Positions 37,309 through 48,354 of a stretch of 64,000 nt of DNA are shown piece after piece (positions within the stretch are counted from its first letter, which is position 1; each line of letters begins with the position of its first letter). A program made the position numbers and the translations under genes. The notes under the pieces are model-generated. The model made no database searches and was not told the origin of the DNA. It saw only the letters and a list, made by a program, of their open reading frames with translations. The DNA comes from Stictocephala bisonia (lineage: Eukaryota > Arthropoda > Insecta > Hemiptera > Membracidae), in NCBI GenBank assembly GCA_035578905.1, contig JAQJVL010000002.1:2889229-2953228 (forward strand), read 5' to 3'.

Positions 37309-38612
37309 CAGAGAAGTCTCAATGTTATTAGGGATCCAGGATCTAGGAGTGAACTTGTTACGGAGTTACGGAATCTGTGGTTCTTTGCTGAAGTGGATTG
37401 AGAGTTACTTGTGCGATCGTAGTCTAGTTGTGAGGTGTGATGGATCGTATTCAATGCCTTTCTCTGTACTTTCCGGGGTACCACAGGGTTCGCATCTGGG
37501 CCCAACACTCTTCATACTATTTATCAATGATATTACCAAAGCTATGAACTTAAACTTCCTATTATTTGCTGATGATGTCAAGATTTTCTGAAAAATTGAC
37601 TCGTCTCAAGACCAAATGACGCTTCAAAATACTCTAGATAACATCGTGACGTGGTGAACGAAGAATGCTATGGAGCTTAATGTCTCTAAGTGCTTTACTA
37701 TGTCATTCTTACGTGGTAATAAACGTCTGGCTTTTGATTACAACATAGGTGGTTCAAGATTAAGTACTAAAGACAAAATAAAAGATCTTGGTGTGATTTT
37801 GACTCCTTCTCTAAACCCATATGAACATCTGGCCCACATTACAGCTAGGGCTTCTTCTACTATGGGATATGTTTTCCGTCTAACAAAGGACTTCAAGTCT
37901 CCTCTTACCCTGGTAACCATTTACAAGACAGTAATACGCCCTTTACTGGAGTATTGTTCCGTGGCATAGTCGCCTTATCAAGTTGGACATATTGATCTAT
38001 TGAGTAGAATACAGACTCGATTCATCAGATTGCTTGGGCTGAAACTGGGATATGGGTATCTGGATGCGCCTATATCAATAGTGGAGGATCAGTTTGGGCT
38101 TCAAAAACTTGAACTAAGACGTAAATATCTGGATTTGATATTCCTGTATAAACTGGTCAATGGCTATCTGGATTGACCAGCTCTGCTGTGTGATGTAGAC
38201 TTCACTGTTCCTATAGGCACTCGTTCCAAATCGATCTTCGTAAGAATACCAGCCAACTAATTACGCTTTGAATCATGGTATGCCAAGACTTCTGAGGACT
38301 GGAGGAGAAGCTTCTGAGATTGACTGCTTTGGAATATCGACACTTTCATTCAAAACAAAAATTCTCCACCTATTAACAAATTAATCCATTATGTTTCCTT
38401 GCACAACCTCATGTATACAATTACACACAAGACAGTACATAACATCCTGGACTTTACAAACACAAACTAATAATCTATTTTTTAGTGTTATGATTACTTG
38501 TTGATGGACTTATTTTTGTGTAAACTATTATATTAATATATACTAAGATATTCTGTTTATGTAAATGGCTGTATAAATGGTGAAACCATTGAGCAAATAA
38601 AAATAAAAACTT
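37309..38612 (+). mobile_element. 5'-truncated LINE reverse transcriptase, frame intact but with stops
   Basis: One reading frame, 37322-38470, translates without any frameshift. Reverse-transcriptase blocks are YGICGSLLKWIESYL, LSGVPQGSHLGPTLFILFIND (palm motif 4) and LLFADDVKIF (catalytic DD). ELNVSKC, IKDLGVILTP, RPLLEYCSVA, RIQTRFIRLLG and a C-terminal domain follow. It is jockey/CR1-like. Seven in-frame stops lie at 37589, 37655, 37967, 38174, 38258, 38315 and 38321. The fragment begins within the fingers/palm of RT, directly at the satellite edge, and ends with GAGCAAATAAAAATAAAAAC after an AT-rich 3' UTR. Endonuclease and ORF1 are missing. Confidence 0.93.
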
Positions 38613-39665
38613 CAAATTCTTAAATGGGAACGTGGTCATTTGATTCTAAATTTAACACCGTCATTTAAAAAAAATATAATAAAATAAAAAAATAAAAACA
38701 AAAGTGTAATCAGAATTGGAAAAGGACGTGTTGTTCTATTGATATTAATTATTTTATTATTTTATTTGATTGGTCATCACCTCTATGTATTGTCCTAATT
38801 AAAACTGATTTGTTATGGAGAAAATAAAAACACCCTAAAACCACTAATCTGGGTTTGATTTAGCTATGAGAAATCGGTTTTGATTTAAAAAATATACAGG
38901 CGATGATGACCAATTTAATAAAATAACAAAATAGTTAATAACTAAGGAACGACACGCCCATTTTATATTTTGATTGCTCTATCTTTTCTAGCTCGAAATG
39001 GAGGTACTAAGTGGCATATCACATGAAAACGTTCCCATTTAACATTTTCCCTAGATTTAACATTGAGTCCTAGTTCTTAGATCCCCAAGTGATCGCCAAT
39101 AATATTGAAACACTCTAAATGTGGCGTGAGTTGGTATTTAATGGCATGTTAAAAAAGGAAATACTTTATAAAGTGAGGAAAGAATTTATGGGATAACTGG
39201 CTTACATTTCCTTTTGTACGTTAACCCCAGTGATTTTGACAACTAACCAATAATATCATTGGATATTCTAACCACTAACCAATAATTTTTAACCAAACCA
39301 CCAGGTTTCTCCAGTCACTTACTGTTTGACTGTTGAAACTCGCTGGAACAGAGTATAATTGAAGGCATTCCCCACCCTTTCCCTTCAATTACATCCCTCC
39401 TCTCTCATTAATCCCCACTGCGTACCCCATTAATTATACTACTTTAACTTATGTGGGTTTATGGAAGAATGATAATGAATTAATGGATTTTGCTGGGCTT
39501 TATGACAAACGAAACGCTACTTGGTTGGTTTATAAAGCATTCACTTAACACAATTTATTACAATACTTACGTAAACAATCTTTTACCTATTTGAGACTTA
39601 TTTATTAGCACAGTCCATGTATATGACAGTAATTGTTTTTAATATCAGCATGGTTGTGTATAAAG
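38613..39665. other. AT-rich DNA, no supported gene
   Basis: No coding or element signal. Two phrases near 39241-39300 repeat AACTAACCAATAAT-type wording, a very short local duplication. Confidence 0.5.
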
Positions 39666-39667
39666 TA

Positions 39668-40078
39668 GTGTTGTAATCCAGCTATTTGGGGGACAAAGTG
39701 TTTTGGAGATTGAAGACGATAAGTTTTTCTTATTCATATTAATGCTGATGCTGTGTGCAATCTACGGTTTCCATCGACGTAGACACTACTGGAGAAGTTT
39801 GGGTGTCCGTGTTGGCTGGTGGCTAAGTTTCATATTTTGTCCAGGGAAGGTAATTGTGTGTTTGTTTTAGTTAGTTAAACTTAAATCAGATGAACTACGT
39901 GGTTCGGATTTCATGAAAAGATGTTGGTCTCTTTTTGGTCTTGGCTGTTGGAATATTAGTAAATGTACCTTTCTAAGGAACAGACGATCAAAGTTAAAAT
40001 GACTACAGTTATGACACTCATTCACAATACATATTCACACACATATTGACAAACAGTGTAATAAGTAAAAATCAATAA
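39668..40078 (+). mobile_element. SINE copy (7SL-like-head family)
   Basis: Starts within the head (GTGTTGTAATCCAGCTATTT then GGGGGACAAAGTG). It continues through TTCCATCGACGTAGACACTA, AGAAGTTTGGGTGTCCGTG and the core ACTACGTGGTTCGGATTTCA. The tail is diverged (ATGACACTCATTCACAATAC). It is more mutated than the copies at 45.6 and 57.4 kb. Confidence 0.8.
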
Positions 40079-41310
40079 GTGTAGTAATTAATTTGACCTA
40101 AATATATAAGTTCTCAAAGGTGACGCCAACGGTATTTCTCCAGTGTTCTATAAGACAGCTTTTTGAATTAACTTGAAACTGACGACATAACCTCAAAATT
40201 CAAATTGTATTTAAGAAATAATACACCCCTCATAAACATAAAGGTGTCGGTGAAGTGTCCGACACTTCATCATAAAGAATCATATTTATGATACTTGACC
40301 GAACCAAAAATAGTTAAATGTATAAACATGTTGTAAACAATCAGTCTGTGTAGTTGTAAAAATGTCGAAGGGTTTAGTGCAATATAACAAGCTGTATCTA
40401 ACATATTCCATACTTATTTCAATAGATATAGCTTGGATGTTCTATTGTCACTTAAATGTCCCTTGGTATTTGTCATGCATTATTTTTTTTTTTTTTTTTT
40501 TTTTTAATTTATTTAGCTTTGTATATTTTGTTTTCATGCCTATAGATTAAGCATGAATAGATTTTAGTGTGTTTTGTAAGTCTACTCACACAATTCAAAT
40601 ATTCTAACACTCCATTACATACACTAAACTAAACAAAAAATATCTAAATTAAGTAATCATCTGTTGTTTGAAAGTTATTTATTAGCATTGAATTGTTCAT
40701 GATATGTAGATAACGTTGTGTTTGTTTCTTAAATACTCAAAGCATTATAAATCTCCAAATATTATCTACATATATGTATACTTAATAAAAAAATTACACT
40801 CTTTAAAATGTGTATATTCAAAGTTTAATTACTCTGCAAGAGAAATTAATTAAATCTAGTTATGTTTGAATTGGTTGTATAATAAATGTTTGTTTGTGAG
40901 ATAAGATGACAGTTTTAAATTCTCTTCTAGCGATATTTCATTTTGAACACTTTCAAGTCGTCAAAATGAATTAAATTTTGTTAGTGGCCACATGTACTTA
41001 AATGTGCGTTTTGTAAGAAAAGTTTAAACGGTAAATCAAAGCAAAACAATCGTACTCTAAGCTTTTAATGGTTTAGAATATTTCAAAATAAATATTTACA
41101 ATAGCGATTTAGCATTTTTTACCTATGCATTTCTATACAAAAATTAATTATCTACAGTATACTTTTATAAAATAATGACAAAGTTAACATTTAAATGCCT
41201 CTTTAACTGCATTAGCTCCATTAAATATAGGATTTTACGCTACGAATTCATCTGTTCGACTTTAACTACTCTAAAACATATTATTACGATAGCTGAATTT
41301 TACATTTAAC
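40079..41310. other. AT-rich DNA, no supported gene
   Basis: There is a small palindrome, TGAAGTGTCCGACACTTCA (about 40251-40269), and a T run at about 40482-40505. A 62-codon frame at 40362-40550 is interrupted in meaning by the T run and is not supported. Confidence 0.5.
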
Positions 41311-41311
41311 T

Positions 41312-41565
41312 ATAGATCGCAGTATAAATATTGCGATCTATAGTTGTATCGTGATCTATAGTTGTATTGCGATATATAGTTGTATTGCGGCCTATAGTTT
41401 TATTATGATCTATAGTTGTATTGTGATCTATAGTTGTATCGTGATCTATGGTTGTATTGCGATCTATAGTTGTATTACGATCTATAATCGTGTTTTAATC
41501 TATAGTCGTTTCGTGATCTATAGTTGTATTTTAATCTATTGTTGTATTGACTCCCAAAGGAGTCT
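41312..41565. repeat. 18-bp minisatellite (GATCTATAGTTGTATTGC)n
   Basis: About 12-13 copies of an 18-bp unit with small changes (GTGATC, GCGATA, ACGATC). The left edge is a hairpin in which TATAGATCGCA pairs with TGCGATCTATA (about 41312-41343), so the array starts at an inverted copy of its own unit. An 86-codon frame reads Ile-Tyr-Ser-Cys repeats and is not a gene. Confidence 0.93.
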
Positions 41566-42499
41566 GTTATCTAACTGTGATTTGTATTGGAAAGTACACA
41601 GACATAAATAATAACTTCAAAGAGAATGTACTTTTTCACTCAATGGTCTTATTTATTACACTCTAAATTTTAGAATCGAACCAGCATTTATAAAATGTTC
41701 AGCTTTTCTTCGGTTTGTTAAGTACATTTTAACAATGTAACACTTGTAACTTTTCTTTCTTACAAGTCCACTGTACTAAACTATATTTAAATTTATCAGT
41801 AATTGTTTGGCTGATTTGGTGATGATTTCAGTTGAGTTTCTTTACATTGTAAATGGAGAAACAATCACTCCCAGAGGAAACAGATTTGATATGTCATCAG
41901 ACAGCTAATCAAAATGGAGTTATTAAACTTTGTTTTAATTTCCATAAAAAAAGCCAGTTTAGTTAGCATTTACAACTCCTTATAGTGTAGTTCATTCCAC
42001 TGTCAAATTAGTTGATTTTTTATGAATAGTATATTATTAAATATTTGATCTTTAACAATAAATAACTCTTTCATATATCTTTAAAAATCTATTTTTAACT
42101 CAGTGCAGATTTTATCATTGCATGTTAAGTTCAAATTTTTATAAGCTATTCAAATTTTTTAATAAAGGAGGTTGAGGGGGTGAAATGTTCTCTGTTTTAC
42201 ATATTTTCATGATAAAAGAGTACTAAAAACTTGCACCAATCTAAATTAGGCTGAACTCTTTGACATTTGATAGTGAAAATATGAACAGTTTTCAAATAAT
42301 TTCTAAGTAATTTCATAGAATTTATTTCTTACATTCTTCAATTTAAAAATCATTTATGATTTTTTTCTTATTTTCAAATAAATCCTCCATATGTCCCTCA
42401 TCCTGTTGGTTCTCTTGAGATGATCTGATATTACAAATTAGTAGATAACGAATAATTTACATTTCCTCCATTTTTCACTACAGTAAATCTTAGAAATTA
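41566..42499. other. AT-rich DNA, no supported gene
   Basis: No recognisable feature. Confidence 0.5.
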
Positions 42500-42800
42500 C
42501 CTTACCTCTAATCAGGTCAAAGATATCTCGGGAATTCCCACCCCCTGGAAGCTCCAGATGAAAGGCCCTTATTCAAAGAATGAGGAGTCAGCCTCCTCAA
42601 AGCGGATTGTGGCAAAGGTCAAAGCTTGGCTGTTTCAATGAAGAAAGCCAAGAGTACGTGATTCGTGTCCTTGCCAACTATTGCACAGTAAAAACACAAC
42701 AAACTTTTATTATTTAGAGTAAAATTAATTTATTTATTTGTTAACTCACTTATTCTTAAAACACCTATTGTCAAAATATGAGCTAATATTTTTACAAGAA
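42500..42800. mobile_element. Probable SINE relics
   Basis: A less AT-rich block (42510-42700) contains TTGGCTGTTTCAATG and GAGTACGTGATTCGTGTCC, which loosely follow the SINE core (TTAGCTGAAAATCAG, then CTACGTGGTTCGGATTCC). At about 42748-42790, ACTCACTTATTCTTAAAACA and CCTATTGTCAAAATATGAGC match the reversed SINE tail. The orientations differ, so these may be two separate decayed copies. Confidence 0.4.
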
Positions 42801-42854
42801 GTCAATATCATAGTCCGTTCTCAGGTTCTGTGGGCAGTGGCGCCGGACGGGCAG

Positions 42855-43290
42855 ATCCCACCCGCCCACCCATACACACGTACAGTGATATTAAATACTC
42901 ATATTTAATATCCACCCCTACACGTACAATGGTATTGACCCACCCGCCCATCCATACACACACAGAGGTATTGTAACCCACTGTAATACTACTGTTTGTG
43001 TATGGGCGGGCGGGTGGGTTAATACCACTGTATGTGTATGGGTGGGCGGGTGGGCAGCTAGTACTACTGTATGTCTATGAGAGGGCGGGTGGGTTAGTAC
43101 TACTGTATGTGTTTGAGTAGGTGGGAGATCCTTGAAGGTATGCGTGCAACGCAGGAGGGCGAGAATACCTCACGTACCTTAATACCACTGTACGTGTATG
43201 GGCGGGCGGGTGGGTCAATACCATGGGCGGGCGGGTGGGTCAATGCCACTGTACGTGTATGGGCGGGCGGGTGGGTCAATACCAATGTTG
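42855..43290. repeat. G-rich ~38-bp minisatellite with inverted arms
   Basis: The unit resembles TGTATGGGCGGGCGGGTGGG followed by TCAATACCACTGTACG. The left part (42858-42975) is C-rich, that is, in reverse orientation (CCCACCCGCCCACCCATACA); from about 42995 the units run G-rich. It therefore forms a head-to-head inverted pair of short arrays. Closely related arrays occur at 48355-48890 and 61325-61860. Confidence 0.9.
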
Positions 43291-43393
43291 ATTAAGACTA
43301 AATATGATGTGAGTTTGAATAAGCAATTGTATTATTAATACAAACTAAGGCTTGTTTATCATTAGAAAGTGTTTTTAATTAATATCCATTGAC

Positions 43394-43475
43394 TCATCAG
43401 CTGATTCCTTTCAATTTTTTACTCTGATTGGGTTCGAACCGAGAGCCTTTAGCTAATAAAGTTGGTTGGTACCAT
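43394..43475 (-). mobile_element. Inverted SINE head, tRNA-like
   Basis: A reverse copy of the tRNA-like head: ATCAGCTGATTCCTTTCAAT, CTCTGATTGGGTTCGAACCG and CCTTTAGCTAATAAAG. The GGGTTCGAACC B-box is canonical. It faces the intact plus-strand SINE at 43476-43755 head to head, forming an imperfect inverted repeat centred near 43480. Confidence 0.65.
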
Positions 43476-43755
43476 AGTTGATTAAGGACTAAAGGTTCAT
43501 ATGCCAACGTTTCTCAGTATGATTCCAATCAGAGTCATAACAAATTTTTAAAGGAATCAGCTGATCAATTATTTGTCATTGGGCCCCCGGCTGTTCATTT
43601 GTCATTGGGCTATTAATTAATGACACTTTTCAAGGAATAGTCGTCCTTAGTTTGTAGCAATGACTACATTCACTCATCAAAACCCATTACACTCATTAGA
43701 ATCCCATTTTCTCCCATATATTGACGGTCGGCGTCTTAATAATTACTAAATGAAT
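43476..43755 (+). mobile_element. tRNA-headed SINE with common 3' tail
   Basis: The head TAGTTGATTAAGGACTAAAG (A-box region) and CAGTATGATTCCAATC (degenerate B-box region) lead to AAAGGAATCAGCTGATCA, CCCCGGCTGTTCATTTG and GGGCTATTAATTAATGACAC. The shared tail follows (TAGCAATGACTACATTCACT, GACGGTCGGCGTCTTAATAA, TGAATAAATAA). It is the same composite as 19304-19578. Confidence 0.75.
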
Positions 43756-45634
43756 AAATAAAAATGTACCTCTAATCGTTTTTTACATTATAATAACATT
43801 TTTGTAATTACCTAGTTGGCCTAAATAAAATTCTTGTTGATTGTTTTCCATTTTTAAAGACTTTTTATTTCGTATACCAAAACCTTTAAAAAATATATAT
43901 TGGATCTAATTGTTGAATTTACGTTTATTTTTAAAATTTTCGTTAAAAAATGTTATATTGCGTATTACTATTACAACTCTAAAATAGAAAGTCAAAAATG
44001 GACTTTTTAAGGAGAGGCCGATCTCATTTTTAACCTCTTTTGACCAAATTCCAAAAAAACTATTGCTATGTGTAGGGAAATTCTCAGGAATAGTAAGGGG
44101 GAGAACCAGTCAAGTACAATGTGAATATTACTGATAAAAACTAGCAGTAAAGTTCGGGATTTGAAACAAAGCTTTGTCTATATAACTCTGGTCCAAAATC
44201 CTGACGCCTTAGACCGCTCGGTCTGTGGCACTCCCATCTCAAGTTGATTTAAGAAACTAGATAATATAAAATAATAAATTATAGGACGAAATTGATATTC
44301 TTTCACAGCCTACCCGAATTTTCTATGAGCTTCATAACACTTATATTTAAATTATTTAACAAGTGTGTAAATTTATTAAGGCTTATAGACACTTATTCAA
44401 ATATTGTATGTGATATCTTGCATATATTCTTGGATATAAAGTATTTTATATGGTATATTATTGCGTGTAATATGTATTATAATTAATTATATATCTAGCA
44501 TTGGATACGTGTTCCTAGGCTTTATCTTGTTGAAGAGTTATTTCATTTAATATAAAGATTTCATTAATTTATTTCGTTTTATTAAATTAAGGAGTATAAT
44601 TTACGAAGCAAAACTCCTGCTAGTCAACACTATATCCGGCAAGAAAGGAGTCATGTTAGAAAATAAACTGCAGTTTTAACTGTAGTTTAAGATGTTGGCT
44701 TCATCCAAACGGCAAAATACGTCCATTTAAGTTGAATAACAAATTGTTTTTTATAATTCCCTGTGGTGTGTTTAGAGAGAAAATACTAGTAGTTTCCATT
44801 ACTACATGATGAAAGAGGTAAGTTGTCTTGGATGGTTGGAACTCGGCCATAACAGAATCCAATAATTGGTTATGTTAGGTGTTATATATTGTAGAGGTAA
44901 ATCTAGGGGAATTAACAAACCTGAATATTTGTTATAATTTATCCTTTCCATATCAATTGGCCTTTACTTGTTTACGTGTATGGATTTATTTTTATGGAAA
45001 AGCAACTGCATAGTTGGATGTGATGAAAAACATTTACATGTAAACTATAGGTTTAAATAAACAAATTTTCAGGATCTATAAATGTCTATACAAACTATAA
45101 AAAAATGTGATTTATATAAAAAATACGTAACGTTTATCGAAGAAAGTATTAACAGGAAAATATTGACGTATTTAGATTAAAGAATATGTGAGAGACACAT
45201 GTCTCATTTAATCGTGCTTAAAGTCACAAATTAAATAAGTTTCTAACTACGATGAAACTTTTAAAATAGTTAAAAATAAAGATAACTCTTTTTAGAAGAA
45301 ACAGAATATTACAAATATTCCAAGGAACGTTATTTTATAAATTGCCCTAAATTTTAGGAGATAGAACTCTCTAAAACTGACTACTCGAAACACAATCAGC
45401 GCACTATTAGACGTGACCTCTGTTCCATCCTTCTCTATGGTGGTCCAGTGATCGTAATTGTTAAAATAGAGTATCCTCGAGGCAATTATGTACGTGCACT
45501 CCCCTATAGTGCTACAAACTGATGGCTCAATTGGGAACTTATAATTATTTATTTTATCTTTATATACGTTATAAAATGAATTACTATTATATGTTGCCCG
45601 AATGTTGTATGGAAAAAGTAAAATAATTTACTTG
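43756..45634. other. AT-rich DNA, no supported gene
   Basis: Apart from the tRNA-like segment at 44145-44240 nothing is recognised. Confidence 0.5.
44145..44240 (-). mobile_element. tRNA-Leu/Ser-like SINE head or pseudogene
   Basis: On the minus strand ACCGAGCGGTCTAAGGCGTC is an excellent class-II tRNA D-arm/A-box sequence, and GTTTCAAATCCCGAAC is a B-box one or two changes from consensus. The acceptor ends do not pair cleanly and the anticodon arm is disrupted. A working tRNA gene is therefore unlikely; a tRNA-derived SINE head or tRNA pseudogene fits better. Confidence 0.6.
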
Positions 45635-46068
45635 GGTCGGCACTGGTGGTGCAGTGCTGTAACCCAGCTACTCGGGGACAAAGTGTTCAGGAGATTGTAG
45701 GACATAGGCTCTACGTTAGGTCCTCTTAGTTCCGATACGGGGTCCGCTCAATGGTTGCCATCGACGTGGATACTACTACAGAAGTCTGATGTGTCCATGT
45801 TGGATGGTATTCAAGGTTCAGATGTTGTGTGGGGAAGAGAACTGAGTGTCAGGCTTGTCACTTGGCTGAAAATCAGACCAACACTATGTGGTTCGGATTC
45901 CACGTAAGGCTATTGAACTAGTAATAAGTAGCTCTATCTGAGGAACATTCTACCTTAGTTAGTAACAATGACTTCACTCGTTCATCTACACTCGTCACAC
46001 TTATTTGCACCTCATATTCGCCCATATCATGACAATCGGCGTCTTATGAATGAATAATAATAATAAGA
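45635..46068 (+). mobile_element. SINE copy (7SL-like-head family), near full length
   Basis: The best-preserved head: GTCGGCACTGGTGGTGCAGT, GCTGTAACCCAGCTACTCGG, GGACAAAGTGTTCAGGAGAT. The body (GCCATCGACGTGGATACTAC; GAAGTCTGATGTGTCCATGT), core (ACTATGTGGTTCGGATTCCA) and tail (GACAATCGGCGTCTTATGAA, TGAATAATAATAATAAG) follow. The head strongly resembles the Alu domain of 7SL RNA (see findings). It lacks ~30 bp of the usual GGTC..TTAGCTGCCC stretch after the core. Confidence 0.9.
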
Positions 46069-46230
46069 TTCCAATATTATTTAAATTGAGCAGAGGTAGC
46101 AATTTTGTTCGTATTGAGGAGAATATTCCAGCACTCCATGACTGGAATGCATTAGCAGAAGAAAGATAACATTCCAGGAACGCCTCTTCCATTCCCTGTA
46201 GTCGGAGTAGTTTTTATGTCTGAAACTATT
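46069..46230 (+). mobile_element. Possible LINE C-terminal fragment
   Basis: The plus-strand frame reads RGSNFVRIEENIPALHDWNA followed by LAEER, a stop, and a SRNASSIP-like end. This loosely resembles the end of some non-LTR ORF2 proteins, but no reverse-transcriptase motif is present. It directly follows the SINE. It could equally be unrelated non-coding DNA. Confidence 0.3.
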
Positions 46231-48354
46231 TTGACGTTACCTTTTTGATGTTATATTTGTTTAACACAGTACACAACATAGTTCATGTTTAATGTATATA
46301 AGTTAATTATGTCAAATATGTTTCATCTGAAAGTGAAATGAGGAAAGTTAAATAAAAACTACTACATAAAATTTACTGAGATTTTGATTAGGGTAAACAA
46401 GACGTGATCATTAAAGAAATATTGTTAATGCCAGAAAACGTTTTTTAAAATCTATTGTAAAACACACACACACACATACATATTCAAATTTCACTTTAGA
46501 ACACGACTATATTTTATTGGTGACCTAAAACATAAAACGTGATTGGGTATATATAGACACCACAATCAGTTTCAATACAATAAAAAGTATAGTTTGTCAA
46601 TTTTTTTAAATGTAAGACTTTTTAGTTTTCAAATGAGAAAATAGAGGCACCACACACAAAAATGTTAATGGAATAGTCAGACTGTTTTTGGTTTTTCCCT
46701 TCCCAACTGCAAAAGTTTACCTTGTAAAAGGAGCTTCGATTTACAAGGATATTATTTTGTTTATTTAAACAAGTTTCACAGTGGAAAAGTCCCAGTAAAA
46801 ATTATGAAACTTAAACATGTATATATGAAATATTGAATATTTTTTACACATTGTATCACTTATATTTTCTACAAGAACCGACAGAAAATACAACCAATAA
46901 AAGGATGAGGAATAAATATAGTCATTATCACAACTAACTTCAAATAAATACTGATATTCTACATTTTTAATGATTTTTTTTGTATAATATTAAAGTTTTT
47001 TGTACTTGTATTACAATATATTTCTACATTTTGTGCTTATATTGTAATATATTTGTGTTTTGTGACGTTTACTTTTACTGTAAATGTACCAACACGTATT
47101 ATGCTAATTAAAAACTCTTGTTTAAATGTAATATAAATTCTCTAACTACCTAAAATTTATATTTATATGCACAATTTTTTTCCTAGATCTACAATTTCTT
47201 AACATAATATTTAGGTTCACTTCGTTTAGTATTGATTATTAATTTTTAAACACTTTTATGATTTAGTAAAAATCTGTAAATGTGTTATTTTATGTTTATT
47301 CACTCAAAAAGTCGATTAATGTCCCACAATTAATTACACCTAACCTCATTAAGAATCCTGAATCGAACCAGTACATTTAAATTGTTGAGACTCGTCTGTA
47401 AACAATATTGAGATAAATAATAGCTGATATTGCAATCCAATAAGGGATTTGGAAATTGTTTAATTATTATTAAATTACTAAAAACTAAAATTCCGATGTG
47501 TCATTTTTATGAATCAAATAGCAATTTTGCAGAGAAATTGCTTCATTTCATGCAATCAAATTATCACAATTGTTCACTTTTGGTAAAAACTTGGTAAAGT
47601 TCTGTACGACGGACAAACCTTGTTTTTAAGACATAAACCAAAGTGTTTACTTCGCGAATGTCTAAGAAGAGTAGTTTGAAATGTCAAACTATCTCTATGT
47701 GCTATGAAAAAAACAGCTCATTCCATGATTATTAAACGATTACATTAAACGCAACTATTAATTAAATATGATCTTCTGATTCAAACATAGGTAGGTCACT
47801 TGATTATAATTATTTTTTTATTATATAAAAAAGGTCTCTATGAATAAATTATTTTTATAACATTTATAATTAGTTGAGGGAAGGAGGGTTTGGGCAAATA
47901 TTCCGCTATAAAAAATAGTAAATGGATTTTTAAAATATCATTTTTAACCAGAATTACATATTTTACCTTTAAAGTGTATTGTAAATAATAAAATGGGTAA
48001 CGTAGAATTCATTCTAAATGAATGAGTTTAATTTAAATTAAATCAAGATAAAAATTAGAGGTGGGATGTTGTTTTAGTGGTAGGGTTTTTTCAATCTTAT
48101 AAGCTTCATAAATATAAGGGAATACTTAGTAAATATCTTTTATATTAAGGCTAATGATAATTTATGATTATTTAGATACTTTTTTAACTTTTAAATTTTT
48201 TTAAATCGAAAATTCCCTATTAAATATATTAAACTTGTTAGTGATTTCTAAAAAGATACGCTTATGTTAAATTAAGTTTCTTTTACCTAAATATTATACA
48301 ATTTCATTAGAGATAACTGCCCCATGCGTCACCACAAATGCTGCAATAAAATCC
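46231..48354. other. AT-rich DNA, no supported gene
   Basis: A short (CA)n run lies at 46463-46478. No other feature can be supported. Confidence 0.5.

Noticed and set aside
33321..37508. A 1395-codon minus-strand open frame
   Set aside because: It consists of Thr-Leu-Pro-Thr or Ser-Thr-Tyr repeats from a 15-bp satellite, and its start lies antisense in a LINE. The unit is stop-free and a multiple of three, so long frames are expected without coding.
44145..44240. Functional tRNA-Leu/Ser gene
   Set aside because: A- and B-boxes are good but the acceptor stem and anticodon arm do not pair convincingly. The same caution applies to 32207-32312 and 52935-53075.
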